Of a DNA stretch of 42,410 bases, positions 1-9,590 are shown piece after piece; position 1 is the stretch's first letter; every line of letters begins with the position of its first letter. The DNA is from Actinomycetota bacterium (lineage in GTDB: Bacteria; Actinomycetota; Acidimicrobiia; Acidimicrobiales; RAAP-2), in assembly GCA_021324355.1 (NCBI GenBank), contig JAJPJD010000023.1, forward strand, positions 1-42,410, written 5' to 3'. Under the pieces are notes generated by a model. It was not told the origin of the DNA. It searched no databases and saw only the letters and a list, made by a program, of their open reading frames with translations. The translations under genes were made by a program, and so were the position numbers.

Positions 1-165
1 AGGCCTACGTCGGGCTCAACCCATCGAACTGGTCCAGTGGACAGACGGCCTCGCCCTCGCGGGCCATCACCAAGGAGGGACCCTCGGTGCTTCGGCTGGC
101 CTTCTACTAGGCCGCCAACGTCGCCCGGACCCGAGATCCACAGCTCGCGGAGTTCTATCAGCGCC
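1..165 (+). pseudogene. IS110-family transposase fragment (C-terminal part)
   Basis: Translation from base 3 gives AYVGLNPSNWSSG, then SRAITKEGPSVLRLAFY, an in-frame TAG at 108-110, and AANVARTRDPQLAEFYQRL. This matches the C-terminal transposase_20 region of IS110/IS116/IS902 transposases, where the usual sequence is LRLAFYQAAN, so the TAG probably replaces a Gln codon. After about base 165 the similarity stops and the frame continues into unrelated sequence. The 5' part lies outside the window. It cannot make an active transposase. Confidence 0.7.
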
Positions 166-239
166 TTGCCCGGTCCGGCTCACTTGGCGCAGGCGCCGAT
201 GGCGCTGCGGACTGCATGCGGCGGACCTTCACCGAGACC

Positions 240-1105
240 TCGCCCAAGGGCGGCCAATGAGGTCTGCCGACTGGTCGCTGAGTGCCCGATCCTTCGGGAT
301 CGGCTGGCACCGGGCTCCGGCGGCGGTCGAGACCCACGGCCGCCCCTTCGTGGACGATCCCCGGAGGCCACCCAGCTCATCGACCTAGACCGCCACCGGT
401 TGCTCAACGTGGTGAAGAACCTCACCGCAGCCTCGGCGTCGAGGTGGCTTGGGGACCGGACCCGGAGGTTCAAGGACCACATCTTCGTCGCCGCGACTGA
501 CACGCCGGCTACTACCAGGCCCTTCGCAACACCCTCCCTAAGGCGACCATCACCGTCGATGTCTTTCACGCGGTGGCCTTGGCCAACCGCTGCGTGGACG
601 AGGTCGGCCGGCGGCTCCAGCGAGAGACCCTCGGGCACCGAGGGCGCCGGACGATCCGCTCGTCGGAGTCCGCCGCCTGCTCGCCCGAGGCCATGAACGC
701 CTGAGCGATGACCGGGACGAAGCCTTCCGATGAGGCGACCCCTTCGGCGAAGTCGGTGGGGCCCTGGCGCTCAAAGGACAATTCCGCAGTGTCTGACCGA
801 AGCTCGCTGGCCGGGGCCCGACGGGAGCTCGTCGTCTTCTACGAGCTGGCCAATGATGCCGGCGCCCCCGAGGTCGCTCGGCTGGCCGGCACCATCAAGC
901 GCTGCCCGAGATCCTGAACCTCATCGTGGCCGGATGCACCAACGCGAGCAGCGAGGCCCAGAACCTGGTCACCAAGAAGCTCGGTGAATTGGCGCACTCT
1001 CTCGAACTTCGAACACGATCGGCTCCAGCTACTGCTCCACTCCAGAGTCCAATGGCAGACTGTCCGAACTCCGCGAATCGGGAGCTGTCACCCACGCCTC
1101 GTCGG
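240..1105 (+). pseudogene. ISL3-family transposase remnant, several frameshifts
   Basis: Pieces of an ISL3-type DDE transposase appear in changing frames. Around 508-655 one frame reads YYQALRNTLPKATITVDVF then HAVALANRCVDEVGRRLQ, which resembles the catalytic VVDxFHVVKLANxALDEVRRR region. Near 830-900 is ELVVFYELANDAGAPEVARL, and near 915-1000 EILNLIVAGCTNASSEAQN, like the family's SNAxxEAxN region close to the C-terminus. An internal stretch (about 690-790) matches poorly. At least three frame changes are needed to join the pieces, so this is a dead element. Confidence 0.65.
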
Positions 1106-1205
1106 TAGAGATTCCCTAACGTGTTGTCAAGGCTTTCTTTGCCGCCCGACCTGGTGGCGCGTGCCAACCACGATCGTCCGAAGCACACGACTCAACCGAG
1201 AACCC

Positions 1206-2409
1206 TTAGCGCGTGAGGCGAGCCCGATGGGTCGCGGTCGGACGAGCGCGGGATCGGCGGCGGACCTCATCGGGAACGCCGTATTCACCGGCTAGCGCTT
1301 TGGCGGCCCGGCGGGTGATGGGGTGACCATCGAGGTCTCTGAGCTCATAGGGCACACCGGTGGTGAGGGTGGCCCAGGTGCGGGCAACCAGCTTGCGGGC
1401 CACGGCACAGGTGGCTGGGTGTGGCAGTGGCCGCGTTCGGTCATGAGCCGTTTGGACAACCCGGCCAGCTGCGGGTCGATGCTGCGGGCCACGTTTGGCT
1501 GCTTGATAGAAGGCCAGGCGCAGAAGCGCCGGACACTCCTTGGTGATCGACCGCGACGGTGTCTCCATCGTTCCCAGGACTAGTTGGACGGGTTCAATCT
1601 GACGAAATGGCTGGCGTCGCCCATGCAGGCCCTCACCGTCGGGGCGGTCAGTGGGCCCATCCCGGGAACGGACAACAACAGGGGTCTCTCCCCACACGGA
1701 CTCCCAGTGGCCGCGTGCGACTTCGGCGGCTCGATCGACCCTGGCATTGGCGGCGTTGTCGTCCTCCAACAGCTCGGCTGTCTCCCAAGCGAGGGCGACC
1801 AGATCCAGATGTCCGGCCCAGAACTGCGCCCAGTCACCAGCCGCCCGGCGGATGGCCACGGCGCGCTCCTCGACATTGGTCACGGCGCGGGGGTCTGCCG
1901 CCACCACCCCCGACACCGATCCCACCCGGGCCCGGGAGAGGGCTTGGAGGTGGGGCCAACGGCCCAGAACACCCAGCGCCGTCCGGATAGGCACAGCGCG
2001 CCAGGGAGATGATCCGGCGCAGTGAGCGGTTGGCCTCGGTGAGAGCCTTGCCCCGACGGGACACGGTCCGGCGCAGGGCCAACTCGACCGGCGACGGCAC
2101 GCGAGCCGGGATGAGCCCAAAGAACTCTCCAGCCCGGGAGAACACCTCGGCGTCGATGGGATCGGACTTGTTCTTGCCGGCCACGGCCGACCGCAGCCAG
2201 GCCGAGTGGCCGTTCCCACCAGGGCCAGACTGCCGTCGGCAGCGCTGAGGGTGACGGACAATGGCAGCCAGGTCATGGAGGTGGGCTCGGCCACGGCCAT
2301 GACCCCGGCGTCCCGGCTTTCCCGGATGGAGGCTTCTGACTATGACGTGCTGGTTGGCCACCACCGCGGCGTCGATACCCACGGCCACGGATCTACCTTC
2401 GTTATTCAT
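1206..2409 (-). pseudogene. IS110-family transposase, frameshifted
   Basis: The ATG at 2409 follows a good ribosome binding site (GAAAGGAG) and starts MNNEGRSVAVGIDAAVVANQ, the N-terminal DEDD domain of IS110 transposases. Further on, KNKSDPIDAEVFSRAGEF carries the typical SDxxDA pair. The C-terminal half reads WATLTTGVPYELRDLDG and ITRRAAKALAGEYGVPDEVR, as in transposase_20 proteins. The coding sequence alternates between two frames at about 2330, 2220, 1990, 1500 and 1430, so no full-length protein of the usual 340-400 residues can be made. An N-terminal open frame runs from 2451 to 1834 and a C-terminal one from about 1990 to 1206. Confidence 0.8.
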
Positions 2410-2849
2410 CGAGGGCTCTCCTTTCTCGTGCTGCCCGTCGGGGTTGGTCAAGAACGCCGGCGGGCGGCGGATGGGTCAACGAGAGAGCCCTCGAGCGCGC
2501 TCGTGCTCCTTCTGGGCCACTGCTTCCTCGCCACCCGACAGGAAGTGGTGAACCTACGTAGGCCACCCTGGCTTGTGGGTCATCCGATGCGTCGGAAGGC
2601 GACACCGGATCCCGCCGGAAGGCCTTCCCATCAATTCCCCAATACAGGTCCGCTCAGGAGCGGGCCTCCGGCGACCATCTCTTTCACGAGCCCGAAACTC
2701 ACCCGAAATTCGTCACCGCCGGAAACCATCCCGAGGCCACCCTACGCAGTCACCACCACGTTCCGGGTGGGTGGGTTAGTGATACAAGCCCGGTAACTTC
2801 CGATTCTTGCGATCGCGACCCTGAGGGAACGGCCGGCAGGCTTTTGAGT
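2410..2849. other. Intergenic stretch without recognised gene
   Basis: This lies between the 5' end of the IS110 relic and the 3' end of the binding-protein gene. Open frames on either strand look like random high-GC translations, and I recognised no protein, RNA gene or clear terminator. Part of it is probably the non-coding end of the IS110 element. Confidence 0.5.
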
Positions 2850-4100
2850 TCAGTCCTTTGGTGGCGTGTAGTGGAAGAAACCGTCCGAGAGGGTGTCGAG
2901 CGGGGCAACGGTGAGCTGCCTTGGCGCTACGCCGGTGTGTCGCGCCGAAGTGTAGTTATAAGAGGCCAAAAGCCCCTGGTAGTTGGCATTCTCTAGGTAC
3001 GTCTGAATGTTGGCTGGTGCCACCGAGTTTATGCTATTGGCGGCCGCGGCAAGCATCAGAGTTCCATCGTAGGCCTCTGCGTACGGAATGATCGACCCGC
3101 GAAGGGTTGATACGTGCAGGTACTGCTTTAGCTGTTTTACAAAGCTGATCATCGATGGGTCTGAGGGTCCTTTGGCCTTCGCCGGAAGGACCACTGCTTT
3201 GGGAACGAGAAGGAAGACGCCGCTCTTCCCAGCGCTGGAGAGCTTTGATACCACCGCCTGGTCCGCGGCGACCGCCGTGGTGAGTGTTGGCACCGACCAG
3301 CCGAGCTGCTGCCGAGCCACGAGCACCTTACCGACTTGGAGGGTATCGCCAATCACAACCAGGGCTTGTGGCTTGGCTTCCTTGAGAGAGGACAGAGCGG
3401 ACGTGTTGACCTCACCAGTTCGAGGGATCATCACCGACCGCACTACGGATCCGCCGTTGCGCGCGAAGTCGCTCTTGAACTCGGATAGTCCTTGTTCTCC
3501 AGCGGGGTCGGATAGAGCAGCGACCGCTACCGCCGACCAATGTTGTTCATGCGCGTATGAAGCGAGGACGGTCGCTTGAACCGACGAGTCCGGTTGTGTC
3601 GGGAAGGTCATCGGGTAGTTGTTCCGGACTCTGGTCTGGTTAAGTGACGAGAAGGTGGTGTTCGGAACTCCGGACTGCCCAAGGTCGGAGCCAGTGAACT
3701 TGATCACCGAAGACTGGAAGGGTGCGACTAGAAACGTCACGATCTCACTGTTGACTAGGTCGAGTACGGCTCGGTCGCCGACATGGACGTTGTCGTCGAT
3801 GTTTTTATAGAGGAGCTCCAAGCAGGTGTGCTTAGAGAGGATGCCGTGAGTATCGTTGGTGTGAAACACCGCCAACTTCACGCCTGTGAGGTACTCGCGA
3901 CCGAGCGCAGCCTCGGGACCGGACAGGGGAAGAGCCGCACCAACCTCGTCGATCCGAGAGGTGTCGCAGTTGCCCTTTACCGGTACGGTGTGCGTAGGAA
4001 CCCCATATTGCTTCTGGAGCGTGCAGGCACTGAGGACTCCGATCAGTAGGCTCGCCGCAATCGCAGCGCGCCAACCAAAGCGGCGATCATTCCTGCTCAC
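2850..4100 (-). CDS. ABC transporter substrate-binding lipoprotein (LivK-like, Peripla_BP_6 fold)
   Basis: This is the extracellular ligand-binding subunit of a branched-chain amino acid/amide type (HAAT) ABC importer. I chose the GTG at 4100 because AGAGAGGA lies just upstream. From there the protein is 416 aa with a lipoprotein signal: a basic N-terminus, a hydrophobic stretch and the lipobox LSAC, with Cys at residue 26. The mature part has the family's opening (EVGAALPLSGPEAALGREY), a GV.LAV.H segment, and a second lobe (PQALVVIGDTLQVGKVL). It is the last gene of a minus-strand operon, 40 nt after the fused MFS-ATPase gene, so it probably feeds the LivHM-like permease encoded two genes upstream. 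The ligand cannot be read from sequence; these proteins also bind amides, urea and aromatic acids. An open frame extends to 4163, but that start would overlap the upstream gene and has no ribosome binding site. Confidence 0.85.
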   Translation of the reverse strand: MSRNDRRFGWRAAIAASLLIGVLSACTLQKQYGVPTHTVPVKGNCDTSRIDEVGAALPLSGPEAALGREYLTGVKLAVFHTNDTHGILSKHTCLELLYKNIDDNVHVGDRAVLDLVNSEIVTFLVAPFQSSVIKFTGSDLGQSGVPNTTFSSLNQTRVRNNYPMTFPTQPDSSVQATVLASYAHEQHWSAVAVAALSDPAGEQGLSEFKSDFARNGGSVVRSVMIPRTGEVNTSALSSLKEAKPQALVVIGDTLQVGKVLVARQQLGWSVPTLTTAVAADQAVVSKLSSAGKSGVFLLVPKAVVLPAKAKGPSDPSMISFVKQLKQYLHVSTLRGSIIPYAEAYDGTLMLAAAANSINSVAPANIQTYLENANYQGLLASYNYTSARHTGVAPRQLTVAPLDTLSDGFFHYTPPKD

Positions 4101-4140
4101 GACACTGTCCTCTCTAAGCGTTGTGTCCGGCCAGACGTCC

Positions 4141-7131
4141 CTAAACGGTCCCTGCGGCCGCACCGAGGTACGATTCGACGACGCGAGGGTGATTCAGGAC
4201 CTCAGTCGGACTTCCGACGACCACGACAGATCCTGTGTCCATCGCGATGACTCGATCGGAGAGAGCCTTCATCACTCCCATGTCATGCTCGATGAGGAGC
4301 ATGGAGCAACCGAGCTGTTCTTTGGTCTGGCGCAAGACTGGTATGAGTTCCTCGGTCTCAGCCTGCGCGATGCCGGCTGACGGCTCATCGAGCATCACGA
4401 TGCTCGGCCGCATTGCAACGATCACCGAAAGCTCCACTAGCCGTCTGGTTCCGGTTGAAAGGTCGGATGTGAGCAGGTCCCGGTAGTCGCCAAGGCCGAG
4501 CCAGTCGAGAACCTCATCGACTTCGCGCGCCACTCGCTTTTCGGCCCCCCGAACGCCGGGGACACAGAACAATGTCGGGAGCACACCAGGGGTGTGGATC
4601 CGCTTGGTGACCGCAAGTGCAAGGGTGTCCTGCACGGTCAAGCCTGGCCACAAGCGCGCAGCTTGGAAGGAGCGACCCAGCCCAATCTGAGCTCGGTGGT
4701 CGGGAGACCACTTGCTGACGTCATGACCGAGCATCATGACGCGTCCGCTGTCGGCACTGACGTGCCCCGAGATGAGCTCGAATGTCGTGGTCTTGCCAGC
4801 CCCGTTGGGTCCGATCAAGCCGAGGATCTCGCCGTCGTAAAGATCTAGGTCGACATCGTCTACGGCGACGACGCCCCCGAAGCTCTTGCGCAGGCCTCGA
4901 GCTGAGAGTACGACCTGGCGCTCTGCGTTCTGGGTTCCGGTCGACGAGGAATCCCCGGTTCCTGTCGAGGTGACTGCAATAGCCTGACCGTTGGCAGTTG
5001 TGCGCTCTTCGGTAAGAGCTTCGCCTCGAGCACCCTCCAAGAACACGGCCCGGACGATGTCATCACGCCCAAGTAGCTCAGAGGTAGGCCCGCAGAAGAC
5101 CACCTCTCCTTTCTCGATGAAGGCAGCCCGGTCGCAGAGACGAAGTGCGATGTTCACGGACTGTTCAACGAGGATGACCGTAGTTCCGTTCTCATGGATC
5201 GCTTTGACGATGTTGAGCAGTGACTCCACGACCGTTGGCGCCAGACCTAGGGAGAGCTCGTCGATCATGAGCAGGCGGGGCTTCGCGATAAAGGCCTGAG
5301 CAAGACTGAGCATCTGCTGCTCACCGCCCGAGAGGCTCCCCGCGGCCACGTTCATCCGGCTCCGGAGCACTGGGAAGTAGTCAAGGACCTGCTCAGTAGC
5401 CTGCTTCAGGTACTCGGGGTCGTTCTCGTACATCCAGCCCGAGACCCGCAGGCTTTCGGCGACCGTAAGCCCCGGGAAGATGCCTCGTCCGCCGGGCACT
5501 TGCATGATTCCGCTTTCGGCGATCTTGTTCGGGTCGGAGCTGGTGATGTCACGGCCGTCGAAGAGGACGGCTCCGGCATCGGGCACGAGCAGCCCCGAGA
5601 TCGTCCGTAGGAGAGTGCTCTTGCCGGCACCGTTGGTGCCCAGGATGGCGAGCATCTCACCATCTTCGACATCCAGATTGATGCCGAACAGTACTTGAAC
5701 ACCGTCGTAGCCGGCGTCGAGCGAGCGGACCATGAGCAGCTTGGCGCGTCCCTCCACTCGTGCCTTGCGGACCTCGGCCCGTGCCAGCGTGGAGACTCGC
5801 ACCTTGTCGATGTCGTTGTTCAAGAAGTTCCCCGACGACGAGAGCACGAGCGAGCCGACGACATATACCGGGACAAAGATCAGGAGGCCAGCTCGGATCC
5901 CGTATGCGTCACCAATCGTTCCTACGATCGGGATGATCGGTACACCCAGGATGAACCACAGCGAGCTGGTTGCGAATCCGAGAGTGCGCATCCTGGGTGG
6001 AACAGCGAGGGAGATGACTGCGTAGATCCCTGGGGTCAGCGCCGAAGAAATGAGGGCGTACATGAATTGCGCACCGAAGGCCCAGGGCAGACTCGGCGCC
6101 AGAGCGAAGACGCAGAGGCATGCCGCAGACCCGAGGCCAGTCAAGGCAATAAGGCGCATGGTGCGTCCCGGGTCCTTGGTCATCAACTTCTGGACCACGA
6201 AGAGCCCGATCCCCAGCCCGATGAACTCGCCTGGTTCGGTGAGGGCGACGATGAGGCCTCGCCTCGAGGCGTCCTGGTGCAGGATCTCCTGATAGAAGAG
6301 ACTGGTGAACTGCGCGATCCCGATCGCCGATGCAGTTAGGAAAGGGAGCGAATAGTAGATGCGCCGAGCTGACCGGTTGGCGAACAACACCCGAAATGTC
6401 TCGGAAAACGTAGGGGGCTCATCTTCGATCTCCGCAGTGGTGTCGTCGGCTCCGAGGTAGCGGCGTTCGTGTAGCCCTCGGATCGGCTCCTTTGTGCGCA
6501 AGCCGAGCACGATGAAGATCAGCGTCGGGGCAGCCAGAACGAAGAACGGAACTTCCCACGAATAGAAGAGCTCGAAGGCCGCGACAATCGCCGGACCTAA
6601 GGCGAGCGCAAGGGCGATGGCGGCGCGTTGCGCGTAGTAGACCCTTGGCCTGATATCGATCGGATAGAAGTCGGCGAGGAGACTGTTCTGCGTCGAGGTG
6701 AACGCACCGCCGACCGCGACTCCGCTTCGAGCTAGATACAGAACGGCAAGACTCGACAGCGCTCCAGCCACCCCGGTGAGGGCCGAAAAGCCCATGAATA
6801 GGGCCAATCCCGCGCACATAAGACGCATACGCCGGACCCGGTCGGCGTAGTAGCCGACCGGCACGTCCACGAGGAGCCCCAGAGGAAGGCTGACGGCAGT
6901 GATGAACGACACCCCGGCCAGACTCAGGTGGTACGAGTTCTTGATGTCTGGCACCAGGATGTTGAAGGCCGACCCGTCGAACTGGACCATGGCGGCCAGC
7001 CCAATCAGCACGATGAGGGGCGTGAGTGGATAGGGGGCAGTGATCCGTCGCGGATCGAACTTCGCGTACTTCCTCTCGCCTTCCCGGATTCGGCTGTCGT
7101 CCGGCTCGGTGAGCGTCGTCGTTGTGCTCAT
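4141..7131 (-). CDS. MFS transporter fused to LivF- and LivG-type ATPases (tripartite fusion)
   Basis: A 996-aa protein in three parts. Residues about 30-455 form an MFS permease with many hydrophobic helices and the loop GYYADRVRRMRLM between helices 2 and 3. Residues about 470-710 form a LivF-type ABC ATPase: Walker A GTNGAGKST near 495, signature LSGGEQQ near 602, Walker B LLMIDE, and Gln instead of His in the switch (ILVEQS), as is usual for LivF. Residues about 750-990 form a LivG-type ATPase: GPNGAGKTT near 772, signature LSTGTRR, VMLDEP and LLIEHD. The two ATPases would power the LivHM-like permease encoded just upstream. The role of the MFS domain is unknown; it could be a second transport route or only a membrane anchor. 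The ATG at 7131 has GGAGGGGGA upstream and overlaps the preceding stop (ATGA), so translation is probably coupled. No frameshift is needed, so the fusion looks real. Confidence 0.85.
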   Translation of the reverse strand: MSTTTTLTEPDDSRIREGERKYAKFDPRRITAPYPLTPLIVLIGLAAMVQFDGSAFNILVPDIKNSYHLSLAGVSFITAVSLPLGLLVDVPVGYYADRVRRMRLMCAGLALFMGFSALTGVAGALSSLAVLYLARSGVAVGGAFTSTQNSLLADFYPIDIRPRVYYAQRAAIALALALGPAIVAAFELFYSWEVPFFVLAAPTLIFIVLGLRTKEPIRGLHERRYLGADDTTAEIEDEPPTFSETFRVLFANRSARRIYYSLPFLTASAIGIAQFTSLFYQEILHQDASRRGLIVALTEPGEFIGLGIGLFVVQKLMTKDPGRTMRLIALTGLGSAACLCVFALAPSLPWAFGAQFMYALISSALTPGIYAVISLAVPPRMRTLGFATSSLWFILGVPIIPIVGTIGDAYGIRAGLLIFVPVYVVGSLVLSSSGNFLNNDIDKVRVSTLARAEVRKARVEGRAKLLMVRSLDAGYDGVQVLFGINLDVEDGEMLAILGTNGAGKSTLLRTISGLLVPDAGAVLFDGRDITSSDPNKIAESGIMQVPGGRGIFPGLTVAESLRVSGWMYENDPEYLKQATEQVLDYFPVLRSRMNVAAGSLSGGEQQMLSLAQAFIAKPRLLMIDELSLGLAPTVVESLLNIVKAIHENGTTVILVEQSVNIALRLCDRAAFIEKGEVVFCGPTSELLGRDDIVRAVFLEGARGEALTEERTTANGQAIAVTSTGTGDSSSTGTQNAERQVVLSARGLRKSFGGVVAVDDVDLDLYDGEILGLIGPNGAGKTTTFELISGHVSADSGRVMMLGHDVSKWSPDHRAQIGLGRSFQAARLWPGLTVQDTLALAVTKRIHTPGVLPTLFCVPGVRGAEKRVAREVDEVLDWLGLGDYRDLLTSDLSTGTRRLVELSVIVAMRPSIVMLDEPSAGIAQAETEELIPVLRQTKEQLGCSMLLIEHDMGVMKALSDRVIAMDTGSVVVVGSPTEVLNHPRVVESYLGAAAGTV

Positions 7132-9590
7132 CGGTTGGATCCCCCTCCATCGACGGAGCCGGCGGCCCCGCCTTCGTGGGCATGGACAGGCTCGGACACC
7201 GGCGCCGGCTCATGCGCCGCAGCCGAGTTTTGGTTTCTGTCCGAGGTGGAATCGACTCCGGCGGTCGCTGCCGACTCGCTTCGACCAGAGATCTCCGCGA
7301 TCACTGCGATCGCGCCCTCATCGGCCCCCTCTTCTGTTCGAGCGCGTGCAACAAGGCCGGGAACCTCAAGCTTGCGACGACGGGCAATGGTTCGCAGCAA
7401 TCGGTCACGGAGCATGTAGAGGAGTCCACCGAGGCCCTCTGGCAGGAACATCAAAAGGATCAAGATGCCGCCGCCACTGGCTACGAAGGCCCAACCCCCG
7501 GTCAGGAAGTACTGGGTGCCCCAGACGTAGATGGCACCGATGACCACGCCAGGAAGTGAGCCCAGTCCCCCGATGACAACCATGGAGAACAAGGCGATGT
7601 TGATGTCAGCTGAGAAGGAGCCAGAGTTCACACCCAGCTGATACGCAACGAACAGTGCGCCGGCGAACCCAGCGATCGCTCCCGACACCAAAAAGGCCGT
7701 AAGCTTCACCCGGGTGGTGTTGAGCGCCGCTGCTCTCGCTGCTGGCTCGTTGTCGCGGGTCGCGATCATGGCACGCCCGACCCTCGAATTCCTGAGAGAG
7801 CGAACGCCGAGCAAGATGAGCACGAACCAGAAGAGGCACAGGTAATAGATGCCTCTGTCCGAGCTAAACCAAGCCTGACCAAAGATCGTTGGCCTATTGA
7901 TCGAACTCGTCACGAACCAGGGCAGGTATTGAGGTGACAGGAAGTAAGCCGAGACGCTGATGCCAAAAGCCAGGGTCGTGACGGCGAGAAACGGACCTGA
8001 GACGCGAAGTGCCGGCAAACCGATGATGAGGGCCGCAAGGGCACCGATCAGGATCCCCATCAACGTCGCCGGAATGAAGTTCCAGCCGTGCTGGCCGAAG
8101 AGCATGGCCGTCGTGGCTCCGCCGAAGCCGGCCAATCCGAACTGGCCCAGGGAGATCTGACCCGTCCAGCCGGTCAGTACCAGCAACGACAGTCCGACGA
8201 TTGCGTAGATAACGATCCCGGCGAACAGGTAGGTATCGCTTGTCGCGACGGCGAATGGAAGCAGGATCGCGATGGCAAGCAGTGCAGCCCTCATACCCCA
8301 CAGACCCCAGCGCACTTCAGGCAGCTTCCGCATCATCTGAGGTATCGGGCGCACCTCGGCCACCGAGCGCCAGGTTGAGTTGTCCGACTCCGATACCCGA
8401 GCAAAGCGTCGGCGCTGCACGATCAGCGCAGCGATGATGACTAGGACCAGCGTGGCATCGACGAAGACAGTGTTCGAGAAGGTCCAGGTCGCGGCAGCAT
8501 CGAAAATCCCGATGCCTACTGCGGCGATAGCCGTGAGCGGCAAACTCTCCATTCCGCCGATCACCGCCGCAGCCAGCGTGCGAAGGAGGATGTCATCACC
8601 ACCGCCCGAGACGGTCTGGAAACCGCTGAACCCGAGCACCGGAACGCGGAGCAAGATGGCGAGAGCGGACAGCAGTGCGGCAAGCGACCACACGATGGTG
8701 TCCAGGCGGGGCACGGGGATGCCGAGAAGAGTTGCCCGGTCCCCGTTCTCTGCAGCCGCTCGGATCGCCATCCCGTAGCGGGAGAATCGAAGAAACAACG
8801 CGAGCGCGATCACAATGATCGCCGCCCCTCCTACGGCCACGATGTCATTGCCGCTGAAGATAACCGGGGAGACCGAGAACGACGCGTGGAGCGGGGTATT
8901 GAACGTCTGATTATTGGCAGCATTGATGCAGCTCTGGTTCTGAGCGGGGTTGCAGAACTCGAGGGGGATGATGGCCGAGAAGCCGCTCAGCAGCTGAGCG
9001 AGACCGATGGTTGCGACTGTCAGGATCAGCCGGGAGCTGCGGCGGAATCGACGAATAATGACCGTCTGGATGAACGCGCCCAGGACGATCGAACCAACGA
9101 TCCCGACCAACATCGCGACGAACCAGTTGACATGGTAGGTGACCACAAGTTCGATCGCGACGATGGCTGCGATTACTCCGAACTGCGCCTGAGCAAAGTT
9201 GATGATCCGGTTGCCGCGATAGACCAGAACGATCCCGATCGCGATCAGTGCATACAGAGATCCGTAGATGACACCAAGCAGCACGATCCCAATCGGGAGC
9301 CCCTTCGAGAGCACGTTGTTGAGAATCACCCAAAGGACGACGGCCGCAGCCGCCCACATGAAGGGGCGCCGCCGACTCCAGGCTTGGTCGGCAAAGGCTC
9401 GAAGAGGACTTGTTTGACCGTTCAAGGCCCCGTGATCATCGCTCTCGGGCACGGGCAGGCCCGGGGCCGGCGCCGTGGCAATAGCCGACGGCCCGATCCG
9501 CGAGGGATCACCCGCTCCATTGAGATCCGCAGACCGTGTGCGGGGGATTGGCCATCTCCGCGTCGAGCCGTCTCCAGACCTCTTCATCAT
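7128..9590 (-). CDS. Fused LivH-LivM branched-chain amino acid type ABC permease
   Basis: An 820-aa membrane protein that joins both permease subunits of a HAAT importer. After about 75 residues of polar N-terminus, a LivH-like half carries GSLYALIAIGIVLVYRGNR and INFAQAQFG (near residues 110-138). A LivM-like half follows with LTGWTGQISLGQFGLAGFGG, GLPALRVSGPFLAVTTLAF and RDNEPAARAAALN. The C-terminus (about 90 residues) is hydrophilic and rich in Ala, Glu and Ser. I chose the ATG at 9590 because GGGGAGGA lies 9 nt upstream; the frame is open to 9719. Its stop overlaps the start of the MFS-ATPase fusion by 4 nt. In most bacteria livH and livM are separate genes of about 290-320 and 320-420 codons. 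Confidence 0.85.
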   Translation of the reverse strand: MMKRSGDGSTRRWPIPRTRSADLNGAGDPSRIGPSAIATAPAPGLPVPESDDHGALNGQTSPLRAFADQAWSRRRPFMWAAAAVVLWVILNNVLSKGLPIGIVLLGVIYGSLYALIAIGIVLVYRGNRIINFAQAQFGVIAAIVAIELVVTYHVNWFVAMLVGIVGSIVLGAFIQTVIIRRFRRSSRLILTVATIGLAQLLSGFSAIIPLEFCNPAQNQSCINAANNQTFNTPLHASFSVSPVIFSGNDIVAVGGAAIIVIALALFLRFSRYGMAIRAAAENGDRATLLGIPVPRLDTIVWSLAALLSALAILLRVPVLGFSGFQTVSGGGDDILLRTLAAAVIGGMESLPLTAIAAVGIGIFDAAATWTFSNTVFVDATLVLVIIAALIVQRRRFARVSESDNSTWRSVAEVRPIPQMMRKLPEVRWGLWGMRAALLAIAILLPFAVATSDTYLFAGIVIYAIVGLSLLVLTGWTGQISLGQFGLAGFGGATTAMLFGQHGWNFIPATLMGILIGALAALIIGLPALRVSGPFLAVTTLAFGISVSAYFLSPQYLPWFVTSSINRPTIFGQAWFSSDRGIYYLCLFWFVLILLGVRSLRNSRVGRAMIATRDNEPAARAAALNTTRVKLTAFLVSGAIAGFAGALFVAYQLGVNSGSFSADINIALFSMVVIGGLGSLPGVVIGAIYVWGTQYFLTGGWAFVASGGGILILLMFLPEGLGGLLYMLRDRLLRTIARRRKLEVPGLVARARTEEGADEGAIAVIAEISGRSESAATAGVDSTSDRNQNSAAAHEPAPVSEPVHAHEGGAAGSVDGGGSNR

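Larger units (their letters stand above)
1..2450. mobile_element. Cluster of decayed insertion sequences
   Basis: Three transposase relics lie side by side: an IS110-type fragment (plus), an ISL3-type relic (plus) and a nearly full-length but frameshifted IS110-type gene (minus). None has an intact reading frame. The two IS110-type copies face each other and share the same C-terminal stretch (compare LRLAFY near position 100 plus with LRLAFYQAAKRG near 1500 minus), so they are related elements in inverted orientation. I could not define terminal inverted repeats or target duplications. The cluster marks the left edge of the liv-type transport operon. Confidence 0.75.
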
